Shown here piece by piece: positions 1 to 8,396 of a stretch of DNA of 50,448 bases. The stretch comes from Acidobacteriota bacterium (lineage in GTDB: Bacteria > Acidobacteriota > Terriglobia > Bryobacterales > Bryobacteraceae). The notes under the pieces were generated by a model, which did no database searches, was not told where the DNA came from, and saw nothing but the letters and a program-made list of their open reading frames with translations. The stretch is taken from assembly GCA_016213725.1 (NCBI GenBank), contig JACQZS010000162.1, positions 1 through 50,448 of the forward strand. Reading direction: 5' to 3'. Each line of letters starts with the position of its first letter. The first letter of the stretch is position 1. The position numbers and the translations under genes are program-made.

Positions 1-74
1 CTGTCCCCACCCCCACCACCCCCTCGCACTCCACTTCAATTCGCCGTAAAATTGCTGAAGCTACTGGCCTCTTC

Positions 75-1403
75 ATGCACTGGCACATTCATCCGCCCAT
101 CTCCCGCCGCACGGCCCTCGCTGCCGGCCTGGCCGCCTTCGTTCCAATCGACGACACCTTCCGCATCGCCCCCTTCCAGTGCGACGCCACGCCCGATAAA
201 GGCGAGCCCAACATCTGGGTCCAACCCGTCACCACCGTCATGGACCCCCTCCTCGTCAAAGGCGTCGTCATCGAATCCGCCTCCCGCCGCTACGTCCTCG
301 CCGCCCTCGATTGGTGCGGCGTCGGCGGCGCCATCGATCTCCAGCTCCGCACCGCCCTCGCCCGCGGCGCCGGCACCGATATCAAGCGCATCGCCCTCCA
401 GTCCGTCCACCAGCACGCCGCGCCCTATGTCGAAGGCGACGCCTACCGGATTCTCGCCAAGGTCCGCCCCAACGACCTCCGCATGAGCGACGCTTACCTC
501 AACAGGCTCGCCACCGCCCTGGAAGACGCCGTCCGCAAGGCCCTCTCGAGCGCCCAGCCCTTCGATCAGGTCGGCACCGGCGAAGCCCGCGTCGAACGCG
601 TCGCCAGCGCCCGCCGCATTCTCAAGAACGGCCAGGTCGTCACCCGCTTCAGCACCTCCGGCAAATCCCCTGAACTCGCCGCCGAGCCCGAAGGCCCCAT
701 CGATCCCATCCTCCGCTCCATCACCTTCGCCGCCGCCGGCAAGCCCCTCGTCCGCCTCCACTACTACGCCACCCACCCCCAAACCTTCTGCTGCGACGGC
801 CGCGTCTCGGCCGACTTCGTCGGCTCCGCCCGCGCCGCCATGGAAGCCCACGACGGCATCCCCCAGCTCTACTTCACCGGCTGCGGCGGCGATGTCACCG
901 TCGGCAAGTACAACAAGGGCGAAGACGCCGAACGCGCCGTCCTCTCCGAACACCTCCTCGCCGCCATGAAGGCCTCCGCCGCCGCCACCAAATTCCACAC
1001 CGTCGAACACTTCGAGTGGCGCTACCGCGACCTCGTCCTCCCCCCGCGCACCGCGCCCGGCTCCTTCCCCGACGACCCCCAACTCGCCTACCGCGCCGCC
1101 ATCACCGCCGCCTTCGCCGCCCGCACCCGGCCTCTCCCCACCAGCGCCCTCCACCTCGGACCCGCCGTCATCACTCACCTCCCCGGCGAGCCCCTCCTCG
1201 AATTTCAGCGCTACGCCCAGTCGCTCAGCGGCGGCCGCCTCATCGCCGTCGCCGGTTATGGCGATATCAGCCCCGGCTACCTCTGCCCCGATGAAGTCCT
1301 CCGCCAGGGCGGCTACGAACCCAGCGCTTCCAACGCCGCCGCCGGCACCGAAGCGCGAGTAAAATCGATCTTGAAGGAACTGCTGGCCCCCAGCACCAAC
1401 TAA
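75..1403 (+). CDS. Secreted neutral/alkaline ceramidase-like protein
   Basis: A 442-residue protein resembling the N-terminal domain of neutral/alkaline non-lysosomal ceramidases, which cleave the amide bond of ceramide and related lipids. The N-terminus carries SRRTALAAGLAAF, a Tat-like signal with a short hydrophobic stretch, so it is probably exported. Family-like blocks are VHQHAAPYV (zinc-histidine region), YYATHPQTF and YFTGCGGDVTV, which parallel the HTH-SAPG, FAVHP and GAAGDV blocks of ceramidases. It is shorter than full ceramidases (about 650 residues or more) and lacks the C-terminal immunoglobulin-like domain, so the substrate may differ. The ATG at 75 was chosen because the signal begins there; no strong ribosome binding site is visible. 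The gene is followed after 17 bases by the DegT-like gene, so the two probably share a transcript. Codons are strongly C-ending. Confidence 0.65.
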   Translation: MHWHIHPPISRRTALAAGLAAFVPIDDTFRIAPFQCDATPDKGEPNIWVQPVTTVMDPLLVKGVVIESASRRYVLAALDWCGVGGAIDLQLRTALARGAGTDIKRIALQSVHQHAAPYVEGDAYRILAKVRPNDLRMSDAYLNRLATALEDAVRKALSSAQPFDQVGTGEARVERVASARRILKNGQVVTRFSTSGKSPELAAEPEGPIDPILRSITFAAAGKPLVRLHYYATHPQTFCCDGRVSADFVGSARAAMEAHDGIPQLYFTGCGGDVTVGKYNKGEDAERAVLSEHLLAAMKASAAATKFHTVEHFEWRYRDLVLPPRTAPGSFPDDPQLAYRAAITAAFAARTRPLPTSALHLGPAVITHLPGEPLLEFQRYAQSLSGGRLIAVAGYGDISPGYLCPDEVLRQGGYEPSASNAAAGTEARVKSILKELLAPSTN

Positions 1404-1420
1404 TCTATAGGAGCACTCCC

Positions 1421-2743
1421 ATGCCGAATGATCCGATCACCCACCCCGAGAGCCGCCGGTCGTTTGTCCGCAAGGGAGCCGCCATCGCCGGCGGCGCCGC
1501 CGCCATCTGGAACCCCCCGCAGGCCCTCGCCGCCTTCGGCGGAGCGCCGGCCGTCACCTTCCCCGCCGACAAGCTCAAGGCTCTCACCCGCTGGCCCCGC
1601 TACGGCGCCGCCGAGAAGAAGGCCCTCCACGACCTCATCGACGAGAACACTTTCTATAACGCCAACGCCGCCTTCGAGAACGACTGGAAGCAGTACACCA
1701 AGTCCCCCTACGTCAAAGCGCACATGAACGGTAGCAGCGCGCTCACCTCCATGTACTTCGCCCTCGACCTCCCGCCCGGCAGCGAAATCATGGTGCCCTC
1801 TTACACCTTCTTCGCCACCTGCCTGGCCATGCGCTTCTTCGGCTACGTGCCCATCTTTGTCGATATCGATCCTGCCACCGCCTGCTTCGATCTCGACGAC
1901 GCCAAGCGCAAGCTCACCCCCCGCACCAAAGCCGTCGTCGCCATGCACTCCTGGGGCCTGCCCTGCGAGATGGATAAGATCGCCGGCTGGTGCAAGGAGA
2001 AGGGCCTCATCCTCCTCGAAGATTCCGCCCACGCCCACGGCGCCTCCATGCAGGGCCGCGCCACCGGCACCTGGGGCGTCATGGGCATCTACTCCTTCCA
2101 GGCCTCCAAAGTCATGCCCACCGTCGAAGGCGGCATGGGTATGTACCAGACCCGCGAGTACTTCGAGCGCGCCGCCGCCTTCGGCCACTACGAAGACCCC
2201 GTCAAGTTCGCCAAGGACAGCCCCGTCCGCGCCTACGAAGGCACCGGCTTCGGCCAGAAATACCGCATGCACCCCTTCGCCGCCGCCGTCGCCCGCATCC
2301 AGCTCAGCGGCCTCGACCAGCGCAACGCCGTCGTCTCCTCAAATATCCGTAAGTTCAACGACCGCGTCCTCCACCTCCCCGGCCTCTCCGAGCCCCGCTG
2401 CCGCCCCGACCAGAAACGCGTCTACTACAACGCCAACATGCTCTTCGTCGACGCCAAGAAAGCCGGCTTCGACCGCAACCAGCTCATGCGCGCCCTCAAG
2501 GCCGAAGGCGTCCAGGTCTCCATGTGGGACTACCCTGAACAGCACAAGCTCAAGATCTACGCCGAAGCCAAATGGTGGCACCACGCCCCCGTCATCCCCG
2601 CCAACATGCCCGGCGACGCCCAGGTCAACGGCACCCACATCATGCTGCCGCTCATCCACGGCGAAGCCCCCGACCTGCTCGACCAGTACGCCAACGCCTT
2701 CGAGAAAGTCTGGGCCCGCCGCACCGAAGTCAGCAAGCTTTAG
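1421..2743 (+). CDS. Tat-exported DegT/DnrJ/EryC1/StrS-family aminotransferase-like protein
   Basis: A 440-residue fold-type I PLP enzyme of the DegT/DnrJ/EryC1/StrS family, whose known members aminate nucleotide-linked keto-sugars. Family hallmarks are MNGSSALTSMYFAL (cofactor phosphate site), EDSAHAHGA (the Asp that contacts the pyridine nitrogen) and SFQASKVMPTVEGG, where K230 is the expected Schiff-base lysine. The N-terminus has SRRSFVRKGAAIAGGAAA, a textbook twin-arginine signal. The known family is cytosolic, so export of a folded, cofactor-loaded enzyme by Tat is unusual. The start is supported by TAGGAG a few bases upstream of the ATG at 1421. It follows the ceramidase-like gene closely and ends at a GC-rich hairpin shared with the convergent next gene. 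PLP-family assignment is firm; the substrate is unknown. Confidence 0.8.
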   Translation: MPNDPITHPESRRSFVRKGAAIAGGAAAIWNPPQALAAFGGAPAVTFPADKLKALTRWPRYGAAEKKALHDLIDENTFYNANAAFENDWKQYTKSPYVKAHMNGSSALTSMYFALDLPPGSEIMVPSYTFFATCLAMRFFGYVPIFVDIDPATACFDLDDAKRKLTPRTKAVVAMHSWGLPCEMDKIAGWCKEKGLILLEDSAHAHGASMQGRATGTWGVMGIYSFQASKVMPTVEGGMGMYQTREYFERAAAFGHYEDPVKFAKDSPVRAYEGTGFGQKYRMHPFAAAVARIQLSGLDQRNAVVSSNIRKFNDRVLHLPGLSEPRCRPDQKRVYYNANMLFVDAKKAGFDRNQLMRALKAEGVQVSMWDYPEQHKLKIYAEAKWWHHAPVIPANMPGDAQVNGTHIMLPLIHGEAPDLLDQYANAFEKVWARRTEVSKL

Positions 2744-2750
2744 CCCAATT

Positions 2751-2772
2751 GCCCCGGCCGCAAGGCCGGGGC
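2751..2772. terminator. Bidirectional GC-rich terminator hairpin
   Basis: A perfect 9-bp stem (GCCCCGGCC / GGCCGGGGC) closed by a GCAA tetraloop lies between the convergent stop codons at 2743 and 2777. It has no T-tract on either side, so intrinsic termination is inferred from position and stability only. Confidence 0.55.
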
Positions 2773-2776
2773 CTCC

Positions 2777-3856
2777 TCACACTCCCGCCATCTCCTTGAC
2801 GAGTCCGAAGAACGCCTTCTTCCTCGCCGTGTTTAGGCCCCACTGCACCGGCGGGCACTGATACCCGTCGCTGTAGTCGCTCGCCCCCGGGTCGAAGTAC
2901 CCCCAGGACGCATACCGGCTCACCGCCGCCGTGAAGTTGTTCTCCGGCTTCTCGAAGTCGAAGTGGTCGTCCTCGTTGAACAGCACCGGCATCGGCCGAT
3001 AGCCTTCCACTTGGCGCACCTGGTCCACCATCTGGGCGATGCGCCGCGGATCTTTCACCCCGTTGCCGTGCATCAGCAGGAAGTCGCTGCTCTTCACGAC
3101 ATTGGCCAGCGGCACGAAGCCCCCGCCGTAGCTGGTCCCCACCAGCAGCCGCCGGCCGCCCTTCGTAATCGACTTCGCCATCTCGATCAGCTCGTGCACC
3201 CGAGCCGGCTTCAGGATCTCGTGGTCGTAGCGGTTCACGTTGCACTCGTTGTTGATCTCCACGAGCACGTGCCGGTCGCCGCGCTTCAAGAGCCACTCCA
3301 CCGTCTCGCGCACGGCCCGCTTCACCGCGGCTTCGTCCTTCACACGCTCGTCCTGGCCGAAGTAGAAGATGCCCAGGATCGGCGCCATGCCCAGCTCGTT
3401 CGCCTTGTCGAGAATCCGCGCCAGCCGCGCCAGATACGCCGGCCGCAAGCCGCCATCCGCCGCGATGCCCGAATTCGACCACGGCTGATCTTTCGAGTAG
3501 CCCTGCGGGCTGCCCCCTTGGAGGTTGATCGTGAAACTCAATAGTCCGTGCCGGCGCCACTCCGGCATCGTCGCCAGAAACTCGCGCGTGTTCCGCTCCG
3601 CGTCCCACTTGCCCGTGTCCGGATACGCCCAGCGGCCCACGGTCTGCGGATTGTCGTCGTCGAAGATGCCCTGCACCATCCTCGAGTTGAATAAAAGCCC
3701 CTCGATCTTCATTCCGCGAAACGTTCTGCCCGCGTACGTCGCCTTTCCGTTCAGGCAGAACATGTCACCCCGGATCGAGATTTCAGTTCGTCGGCCGGAC
3801 GCCAGCACTGGTGCTGCCGCAAGCGATAAAGTATTGAGAAATGTCCTACGTTCCAT
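2777..3856 (-). CDS. Secreted glycoside-hydrolase-like (TIM-barrel) protein
   Basis: A 359-residue exported protein. MERRTFLNTLSLAAAPVLASG is a twin-arginine-type or Sec signal peptide. The body looks like a retaining glycosidase of the cellulase/GH5 clan: LVEINNECN fits the NE acid/base strand, and PVLFNEDDHF late in the barrel could provide the nucleophile Glu. The exact GH family cannot be told from the sequence alone. The reading frame extends upstream to 3916, but the ATG at 3856 is preferred because it starts the signal peptide. The gene is divergent from the GntR regulator, with only 40 bases between the starts, so the regulator may control it. Glycosidase fold is moderately sure; substrate is unknown. 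Confidence 0.6.
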   Translation of the reverse strand: MERRTFLNTLSLAAAPVLASGRRTEISIRGDMFCLNGKATYAGRTFRGMKIEGLLFNSRMVQGIFDDDNPQTVGRWAYPDTGKWDAERNTREFLATMPEWRRHGLLSFTINLQGGSPQGYSKDQPWSNSGIAADGGLRPAYLARLARILDKANELGMAPILGIFYFGQDERVKDEAAVKRAVRETVEWLLKRGDRHVLVEINNECNVNRYDHEILKPARVHELIEMAKSITKGGRRLLVGTSYGGGFVPLANVVKSSDFLLMHGNGVKDPRRIAQMVDQVRQVEGYRPMPVLFNEDDHFDFEKPENNFTAAVSRYASWGYFDPGASDYSDGYQCPPVQWGLNTARKKAFFGLVKEMAGV

Positions 3857-3896
3857 GGCAAGTAAAGTCGGAGTTGCCGAACTGGGATGATTATAT

Positions 3897-4607
3897 ATGC
3901 AGAGGCAGAATCTCACAGCGGCTATCTCAGACCGCGAACCACCCCAATCCCTTCGAACTCAGATCGCGGATGCCGTGGAGGCGGCCATCCTCGGCGGTGA
4001 ACACCCGCCGGGCGCCCGCCTGATCGAGCGCGAATTGGTAGACCGCTTTGGAGTCAGCTCCATTCCCGTGCGCGAAGCCCTGCAGGATCTCGAGGCCAAA
4101 GGCCTCGTGGTCAAGGTCCCCAACGTGGGCTGCCGCGTCGTTGAATTCACGAAACACGACACCGAGGCCGTCTGCGAATTCCGCCGCACGCTGGAGCCGC
4201 TGGTCTTCCGCTGGGCCGCCGCGCGCATTACAATCGAGTGGCATGCGCCGCTCACCGAGCAGTGGGTCCGCTTCTCCCGTGCCGCCGCCACTGGCAATTC
4301 CCCCGACTTCTTCCGCGAAGATATCGCCTTTCACCGGCTCATCTGGCAGATCGCCGGCAACCGCTTCGCCTCGCGCGCGCTGGAGGGCACCATCGGTCCG
4401 CTGCTCGCCGCCGGACTCGCCATCGACTCCAACTCCGTCAGCTTCAACCTGCAACGCGAAGCCCGGAAACACAAGCCCATCCTCGACGCCATTCTGGCCG
4501 GAGATGGCGACCGGGCGGCCAACCTCCTGCTGGAGATCGCAGGCAACTTCGAGTTTCACTTCAGGAGCGCAGCCATTCCTGCGCCTGTCCGCAAGAGAGG
4601 ACGATGA
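3897..4607 (+). CDS. GntR-family transcriptional regulator (FadR/FCD subfamily)
   Basis: A 236-residue DNA-binding regulator. Residues about 18-85 form the winged helix-turn-helix; RELVDRFGVSSIPVREAL is the recognition-helix region typical of GntR proteins. The C-terminal part is an all-helical FCD-like ligand domain: FREDIAFHRLIWQIAGN carries the D-x-x-FH metal/ligand motif, with a later KPILDAILAGD. FCD regulators usually sense organic acids or sugar acids. It lies back to back with the glycosidase-like gene, and its stop overlaps the sulfatase start by four bases (ATGA), so it is translationally coupled to the sulfatase. A nearby mannonate-dehydratase-like gene fits a sugar-acid ligand, but that is inference. 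The ATG sits within TATATATG with no obvious ribosome binding site. Confidence 0.88.
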   Translation: MQRQNLTAAISDREPPQSLRTQIADAVEAAILGGEHPPGARLIERELVDRFGVSSIPVREALQDLEAKGLVVKVPNVGCRVVEFTKHDTEAVCEFRRTLEPLVFRWAAARITIEWHAPLTEQWVRFSRAAATGNSPDFFREDIAFHRLIWQIAGNRFASRALEGTIGPLLAAGLAIDSNSVSFNLQREARKHKPILDAILAGDGDRAANLLLEIAGNFEFHFRSAAIPAPVRKRGR

Positions 4608-6010
4608 TCATGCTCAGTAGAAGACAGTTCTCCTCAGCTCTGGCCGCCGCGCCGCTGGCTTTCAGCCGCGCCGCCGCGCCCAAGCGCAGCGTCCTCTTCA
4701 TCGCCATCGATGACCTCAACGACTGGGTGGGCTGCCTGGGCGGCCACCCGCAGACGCTCACGCCCAACCTCGACCGTCTCGCCGCGCAGAGCGTCAACTT
4801 CACCAGCGCCCATTGCGCCGCGCCGCTGTGCAATCCCTCCCGCACGGCCATCATGACCGGCCGCCGCCCCTCTTCCACCGGCGTCTACGACAACAACCAG
4901 CCCTATCATGGCTCCCAGGTTCTGGCCGGTGTCGCTACGCTCAACCGGCAGTTCAAAGACAGCGGCTACCTCACCCTGGGCAGCGGCAAGATCTATCACG
5001 GCACCTACGGCGCGTACGCCGACAAGGAAGGCTGGCACGACTACGGCCAGCCCAAGTCCGACTTCCGCCTGCCATCTCCGCCGCCGCTCGCCGGCGCCGC
5101 GGCCCGCGGCGATGTCGACTGGGGCGCGACCGCCGGGGGCGACGATGAGATGAACGACTTCCAGGTGGTCGACTGGGTCTCGTCGCAGTTCTCCAAACGC
5201 CGCGACCAGCCCCTCTTCCTCGCCTGCGGCATCTACAAACCGCACCTGCCCTGGTACGTGCCGAAGAAGTACTTCGACCTCCATCCGCTCGACAGCATCC
5301 AGCTCCCCGTCGTCAAGGACGACGACCTCGACGACGTGCCCGCCATCGGCCGCAAGTTCGCCACCTCCAACGGCGACCATGCCCGTGTCACCAAGGCCGG
5401 CGTCTGGAAGAACGGAGTGCAGGCCTACCTCGCCGCCATCTCTTTCGCCGACGCCATGCTGGGCCGCCTGCTGCGGAACCTGGAGACCAGCCCTTACGCC
5501 AAGGACATGTCCATCGTGCTGTGGAGCGACCATGGCTGGCACCTCGGCGAAAAGCTCCACTGGCGCAAGTTCACGCTCTGGGAACGCTCCACGCGCAATG
5601 TCCTTCTGATGAACTCTCCCGGCCTCACGCGCCCCGGCGTCTGCCCGCACACCGTGAGTATGATCGACATCTATCCCACCGTGACGGAGATCGCCGGCAT
5701 CGGCGCGCCCGCGGGCCAGGAAGGCCAGACGCTGGTCCCCTGGTTGAAGAATCCCAAGGCTCCGCGCAAGGAGCCCGCCGTCACCACCTACGGCCTCGGC
5801 AATCACGCCGTGCGCACGGACCAGTGGCGCTACATCCGCTACAACGACGGGACCGAAGAACTCTACGACCGCGCCAGCGATCCCGGCGAGTGGACCAATC
5901 TCGCCGCGAAGCCCGAGCAGGCCAGGATCAAGGAAGATCTGGCCCGCTGGCTGCCGGCGCGCAACCAGCCCAATGCGCCGCGCCAGGCCGGCGGCGACGC
6001 CGCCGACTAG
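4604..6010 (+). CDS. Secreted sulfatase (iduronate-2-sulfatase-like)
   Basis: A 468-residue type I sulfatase that would hydrolyse sulfate esters, probably on polysaccharides. The signal peptide is LSRRQFSSALAAAPLAF. Key features are IDDLNDW (metal-binding Asp pair, D36/D37) and C76-N-P-S-R, the C-x-P-S-R site in which Cys is converted to formylglycine. WSDHGWHLGEKLHWRKFTLWE is the alkaline-phosphatase-fold block rich in metal and sulfate ligands and is characteristic of iduronate-sulfatase-like members. The ATG at 4604 overlaps the GntR stop as ATGA; ATG 4610 is an alternative. The frame is open further upstream only because it runs through the regulator gene. No formylglycine-generating enzyme or anaerobic maturase is encoded in the window, so maturation must rely on a gene elsewhere. 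Confidence 0.92.
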   Translation: MIMLSRRQFSSALAAAPLAFSRAAAPKRSVLFIAIDDLNDWVGCLGGHPQTLTPNLDRLAAQSVNFTSAHCAAPLCNPSRTAIMTGRRPSSTGVYDNNQPYHGSQVLAGVATLNRQFKDSGYLTLGSGKIYHGTYGAYADKEGWHDYGQPKSDFRLPSPPPLAGAAARGDVDWGATAGGDDEMNDFQVVDWVSSQFSKRRDQPLFLACGIYKPHLPWYVPKKYFDLHPLDSIQLPVVKDDDLDDVPAIGRKFATSNGDHARVTKAGVWKNGVQAYLAAISFADAMLGRLLRNLETSPYAKDMSIVLWSDHGWHLGEKLHWRKFTLWERSTRNVLLMNSPGLTRPGVCPHTVSMIDIYPTVTEIAGIGAPAGQEGQTLVPWLKNPKAPRKEPAVTTYGLGNHAVRTDQWRYIRYNDGTEELYDRASDPGEWTNLAAKPEQARIKEDLARWLPARNQPNAPRQAGGDAAD

Positions 6011-7119
6011 CTTTCCGACAGCGCGGCCTGCAGCAGGGCGCGCGTGTAGCCCACGTTGTAGGCGAAGGCCGCGTAGCCGCCTCCGCCCGGATAGTAGCTG
6101 CGGAACTCCGGCCGCTCGCGGTCGTAGTCCAGCGCGCGGGGATGCTCGGGGTAGATGATGCCGGTGTATTTCTGGCGCACCAGCTCCTTCATCACGGCGA
6201 ACATGTCCACCTCGCCCTCGTCCACGAACACCTCGGTGTAGTCCACATAGGGCTTCCGCACGCGCACGTTGCGGAAGTGGACGTGGTTGATCCGCTTGCG
6301 GCTGCCGAAGTAGCGGCAGACCTCCACCGGGTCCTCGCCCATCTCCCGGGTTACGCCGCAGTCGTAGGTGATGCCGTTGGACTCGCTGGGTACGATCTCG
6401 ATGAGCTTCTTCCAGCCGGCCAGCGTGGCCATGATCTGCTGCGATCCGCGGCTCAACGGAACCGGCGGATCGTTGGGATGCAGCGCCATCTTCACGCCGG
6501 CCTTCTCCGCTTCGGGGATGACGGCCTTGAGAAAGTAAGTGATGTTGGCCCACATCTCGTCGAGCGTGTGCGTTCCGACGCCCGGCTCCGGCGGCAGGTC
6601 TTTGGCTTTGTCGAAGCTGTAGGCGGTCATGCCCGCGCCGCCGCGGCCGGGCTCTTCGTAGTAGCCCTCGACCAGGCGGTTGGCGGAGAAGTTGTACTCG
6701 ACCACGGGCAGACCCGCCCGGCCGGCGGCGCGGACCGATTCGATGACCTTGGCGATCTCCTCGTCGCGGCCGGGGCGGCCGTAGAGGGTGTTGGGGAAGC
6801 CGCCGATCATGACGTTGGCCAGCTTCACGCCGAGGCTCTTGAGGCGGTCCATCCAGGCGCGCAGCTCGGCCTCTTTCCACGGGATGGTCCCATTGCCGCT
6901 GAGGGCGTGGCGCACGCCGAGCTGCACCATGCGGCGGGCGGCCGCGGTCTCCTGCGTGGTTCCGCTGCGGCCGGGCGAGATATCCAGGCAGAGCTTGGGA
7001 GTGCCCGCTCCTTCTTCGATGGGCCACGGCTTCTTCGCCGAGGCCTGGGGTGCCGGCGCCAGGGGTAGCAGGGCGCCCGCGCCCGCCGCCCCCATCGCGT
7101 TCCTTCTGGAGATTCGCAT
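6007..7119 (-). CDS. Tat-exported mannonate-dehydratase-like protein (UxuA/sugar-isomerase fold)
   Basis: A 370-residue TIM-barrel protein resembling D-mannonate dehydratase, which converts D-mannonate to 2-keto-3-deoxygluconate in hexuronate breakdown. Supporting blocks are VVEYNFSANRL, KMALHPNDPP (metal His) and INHVHFRNVR, which matches the HxHFRN block of UxuA. The enzyme is normally cytosolic, but here the N-terminus MRISRRNAMGAAGAGALL is a clear twin-arginine signal ending near APQASA. The start at 7119 is supported by AGGAGG about 10 bases upstream; the frame is open to 7224. Its stop codon overlaps the sulfatase stop in the palindrome CTAG, so the two convergent genes share bases 6008-6009 within their stops. 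It may act as an isomerase or dehydratase on periplasmic sugar acids, or may be a diverged relative. Confidence 0.75.
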   Translation of the reverse strand: MRISRRNAMGAAGAGALLPLAPAPQASAKKPWPIEEGAGTPKLCLDISPGRSGTTQETAAARRMVQLGVRHALSGNGTIPWKEAELRAWMDRLKSLGVKLANVMIGGFPNTLYGRPGRDEEIAKVIESVRAAGRAGLPVVEYNFSANRLVEGYYEEPGRGGAGMTAYSFDKAKDLPPEPGVGTHTLDEMWANITYFLKAVIPEAEKAGVKMALHPNDPPVPLSRGSQQIMATLAGWKKLIEIVPSESNGITYDCGVTREMGEDPVEVCRYFGSRKRINHVHFRNVRVRKPYVDYTEVFVDEGEVDMFAVMKELVRQKYTGIIYPEHPRALDYDRERPEFRSYYPGGGGYAAFAYNVGYTRALLQAALSES

Positions 7120-7195
7120 CGCGCGTCGCCTCCTGCGGTGAACTTCACAGGAAGGTATATCACAACCCCGGCGCGGCGCAGCCGGCAAAGACGAA

Positions 7196-7235
7196 ACCGC
7201 CCGCGAAACCCCGCTGCGGGGCATTCGCGGGCGGT
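7196..7235 (-). terminator. Nested-hairpin terminator downstream of the M48 protease gene
   Basis: A perfect 12-bp outer stem (ACCGCCCGCGAA / TTCGCGGGCGGT) encloses a second 5-bp hairpin (CCCCG CTG CGGGG). On the minus strand it follows the M48 stop by about 20 bases and is trailed by a T-rich stretch, consistent with rho-independent termination. The hairpin-in-hairpin design is more elaborate than usual. Confidence 0.75.
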
Positions 7236-7255
7236 GATCGATCCTGCGAGCCGGA

Positions 7256-8359
7256 TTAGTCGCGGCGCTTCAGCGTCGGGCGCTCGTCGGACTCTTCCTT
7301 CGGCTTCTTGGTGTCCTCGCCTTCAATCGGATCCGTGCTGCCGCCGGGAGCCTTCTTCAGGCGCGGCCGGTTGGGATCGTCATTGGCGCCGGAGCCTACC
7401 TTGCGGCGGTTGTTCATCGCCAGCAGGCGGTCCTTGACGTCTTCGAACTCCGAAGTGGTGATGACGTATTCGGGCTTCTCGCGCAGCAGATCCGAGATGT
7501 TCTTCTGCGCCGTGGTGATGCGGTCGGCCGTGGGAGGATGGCTGCGGAAGGCCTTGGCGATGGTGCCGGGCTTGCGCTTCTCCATCGACTCCAGGCGCTC
7601 GAAGAAGTCCACGAAACCGTTGGGATCGTAGCCGGCCTTGTACATGTACTGCAGGCCGAGCAGGTCAGCCTCCTGCTCGAAGGCGCGGCTGAAGGCGAGG
7701 AAGCCCATCGGGATCAGAATCGAGACGGCCTGGCGGATGCCGTAACCCGTCCAGCCGCCCATGAAGATGAGCGGGATGGTGGCGAGGTTGGCGATGTTGC
7801 CGCGGGTGGCCTGCTTGGTGCCGTGGCGGGCGGCGATGTGGGCAATCTCGTGGCCCATGACGCCGGCCACTTCACTTTCGTTCTCGGCCAGCGTGATGAG
7901 GCCCGTGTTGACGAAGAAGAATCCGCCCGGCAGCGCCATGGCGTTCGGTTCGTCGGTGTCGATCACCTTGATGGTCACCGGCACTTTGCAGTCCGAGTTA
8001 CGCACCAGGTTCTGGCCGACGCGGTTGACGTACTCGGCCACCATGGGATCGTCCACGATCTTGGCCTGGCGCTCGATCTCCATGGCGTACTGCTTGCCCA
8101 TGGCGATCTCTTTCTCGATGGAGTACCAGTTCAGGCCCTTGCCGACGTCGCGTTCGCCGATGGCGTCCACGTCCTTCTTCTTGTTCTTCGGCGCGGTGGA
8201 CTTCTTCTCTTCCTTCTTGGGCTCGGAAGAGGCGGCGCCGGCGGACTGGGTATCGGTGGTCTTGGTGCTCGACGCCGTGCCGGACTGGCTCCAGGCTGCG
8301 GGCCCGGTGCAAGTCAGCGCGGCCACCAGCAGGAGCGGGAGTGCGCGAGTGCTCATCAT
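7256..8359 (-). CDS. M48-family periplasmic zinc metalloprotease
   Basis: A 367-residue peptidase related to BepA/YfgC and Oma1. The signal peptide (STRALPLLLVAALTCTGPAAWSQ) is followed by a Ser/Thr/Lys-rich linker to about residue 60. The peptidase domain has the zinc motif H170-E-I-A-H174, followed by ARHGTKQ, and a second zinc ligand is expected in the later FEQEADLLGLQY block. A Pro/Lys/Glu-rich charged tail ends the protein. Relatives degrade misfolded outer-membrane or cell-envelope proteins. The start is the double ATG at 8359/8356, preceded by GAGGGG; the GTG at 8371 is possible but lacks a proper ribosome binding site. The gene is divergent from the class V aminotransferase with 37 bases between them. 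Confidence 0.93.
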   Translation of the reverse strand: MMSTRALPLLLVAALTCTGPAAWSQSGTASSTKTTDTQSAGAASSEPKKEEKKSTAPKNKKKDVDAIGERDVGKGLNWYSIEKEIAMGKQYAMEIERQAKIVDDPMVAEYVNRVGQNLVRNSDCKVPVTIKVIDTDEPNAMALPGGFFFVNTGLITLAENESEVAGVMGHEIAHIAARHGTKQATRGNIANLATIPLIFMGGWTGYGIRQAVSILIPMGFLAFSRAFEQEADLLGLQYMYKAGYDPNGFVDFFERLESMEKRKPGTIAKAFRSHPPTADRITTAQKNISDLLREKPEYVITTSEFEDVKDRLLAMNNRRKVGSGANDDPNRPRLKKAPGGSTDPIEGEDTKKPKEESDERPTLKRRD

Positions 8360-8396
8360 CTGTCCCCTCACTACAGACTAACGTACAGTAGAGAAG

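Noticed and set aside
36..1178. Long open frame on the minus strand (380 codons) opposite the ceramidase-like gene, and similar ones at 4634-7027, 10857-12623 and 45314-46390
   Set aside because: They are antisense or shifted frames of strongly biased high-GC genes, giving low-complexity Gly/Ala/Arg or Gln/His/Arg proteins without domains.
4634..4878. Alternative short frames inside the sulfatase gene
   Set aside because: The sulfatase frame has all family motifs; the others are shadows.
6300..6840. The skew flip as an origin of replication
   Set aside because: No dnaA, dnaN or gyrB gene and no obvious cluster of DnaA boxes lies nearby; a C-rich tendency returns near 49.7 kb, so the flip is not clearly a replichore boundary.
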